A stretch of DNA of 64,000 nucleotides from Paracoccus sp. Z118 (GTDB taxonomy: Bacteria > Pseudomonadota > Alphaproteobacteria > Rhodobacterales > Rhodobacteraceae), in assembly GCF_019061185.1 (NCBI RefSeq), contig NZ_JAHQZU010000004.1, positions 124,001-188,000 of the forward strand, in the 5' to 3' direction. Under the pieces are notes generated by a model. That model saw nothing but the letters and a program-made list of their open reading frames with translations, made no database searches and had not been told where the DNA came from. The translations under genes were made by a program, and so were the position numbers. Numbering within the stretch: position 1 is the stretch's first letter; the number at the start of each line of letters is the position of its first letter. Positions 63,817 through 64,000 of this stretch are shown piece by piece.

Positions 63817-63850
63817 AAAGGCCGCGCGCCCCTTCGGATGCGCGGCCTTT
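63817..63850. terminator. bidirectional hairpin terminator
   Basis: Eleven-pair stem AAAGGCCGCGC/GCGCGGCCTTT with a 12-base loop between the M16 partner and the convergent lipoprotein gene. A-rich on one side and T on the other, usable from both directions. Confidence 0.8.
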
Positions 63851-63868
63851 CGGTAGTCCGTGCGGACC

Positions 63869-64000
63869 TCAAGGATTGACCTGCACCGCCCCCGTGCCCC
63901 CGGCCACGCCGCCGACCGCCGCGCCCACGGGACCGGCCACCACGGCACCGGTGGTCGCACCGGTCACGGCGCGCTCGGTCGGGTTGTCACCGCAGGCGGC
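63869..64000 (-). CDS. small glycine-zipper lipoprotein (5' part cut off)
   Basis: The last 43 residues read AACGDNPTERAVTGATTGAV and then a Gly/Ala/Val-rich tail ending GAVQVNP. AAC followed by Gly looks like the end of a lipobox, and the Gly-x-x-x-Gly pattern resembles glycine-zipper lipoproteins. The signal peptide would lie beyond base 64000. Function unknown. Confidence 0.6.
   Translation of the reverse strand, partial: AACGDNPTERAVTGATTGAVVAGPVGAAVGGVAGGTGAVQVNP

Overview
The window is GC-rich, densely coding chromosome from an alphaproteobacterium, most likely a Rhodobacterales/Paracoccus-type organism. The reasons are the nepR-ecfG/phyR general stress locus, hemJ-rho facing aroE-coaE-dnaQ, the DUF1674 gene beside rsmB, the rbfA-truB block, and the GC-rich intergenic repeat in the thiamine operon. 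I saw no phage, insertion sequence, CRISPR array or conjugation gene. Almost everything is housekeeping, metabolism or transport.

Left end (1-8.2 kb): rho (cut by the window edge) and hemJ run leftward, while aroE-coaE-dnaQ runs rightward. The 430-base gap between them (1208-1637) has no convincing gene. It carries DnaA-box-like nonamers, an A/G-rich low-GC stretch, a 22-bp perfect palindrome with a parS-like CACGTG core, and another inverted repeat. By content, by divergent gene direction and by alphaproteobacterial synteny it is the best candidate for the chromosomal replication origin. A YihY-type membrane protein follows. Next comes the general stress response locus: nepR-ecfG-sensor kinase leftward from a GGAAC-N17-CGTT promoter, and phyR divergent.

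Middle-left (8.2-28.5 kb): an MFS transporter, an HU protein, AMP nucleosidase, a luciferase-like monooxygenase overlapping an NAD-dependent epimerase, an SH3 protein and a VIT-family protein. The operon dapF-mtaB-xseB-ispA-dxs (lysine/peptidoglycan, tRNA modification, DNA repair, isoprenoid precursors) follows. After a tRNA-Lys gene comes the large bacterial alpha-2-macroglobulin overlapping pbpC, a known periplasmic pair.

Middle (28.6-42.3 kb): a three-subunit molybdenum hydroxylase resembling PaoABC, with its maturation genes xdhC and a MobA-like cytidylyltransferase divergent from it. A thiamine operon, thiD-thiO-thiS-thiG-thiE-thiF, lies behind a TPP riboswitch. Two copies of one repeat sit in opposite orientation at the thiG/thiE and thiE/thiF junctions, and each is read through by the gene there. 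A universal stress protein and a structured gene-free stretch follow. Then comes a leftward tctC-tctB-tctA-gntR-aconitase operon for tricarboxylate uptake and use.

Right part (46-64 kb): a complete branched-chain amino acid type ABC importer operon (livK-G-F-H-M), then rbfA, a secreted phosphodiester glycosidase-like gene and truB. Beyond these lie dapB, a D-amino acid dehydrogenase, a DUF1674 protein, rsmB, a run of oxidoreductases (nitronate monooxygenase-like, aldo/keto reductase, SDR), a two-gene M16 peptidase operon, and the end of a small lipoprotein gene.

I found no clearly new multi-gene system. The items most worth a second look are the candidate oriC/parS region, the translated repeats in the thi operon, the Ser in place of the second catalytic Cys of DapF, and the aconitase-plus-tripartite-transporter operon.
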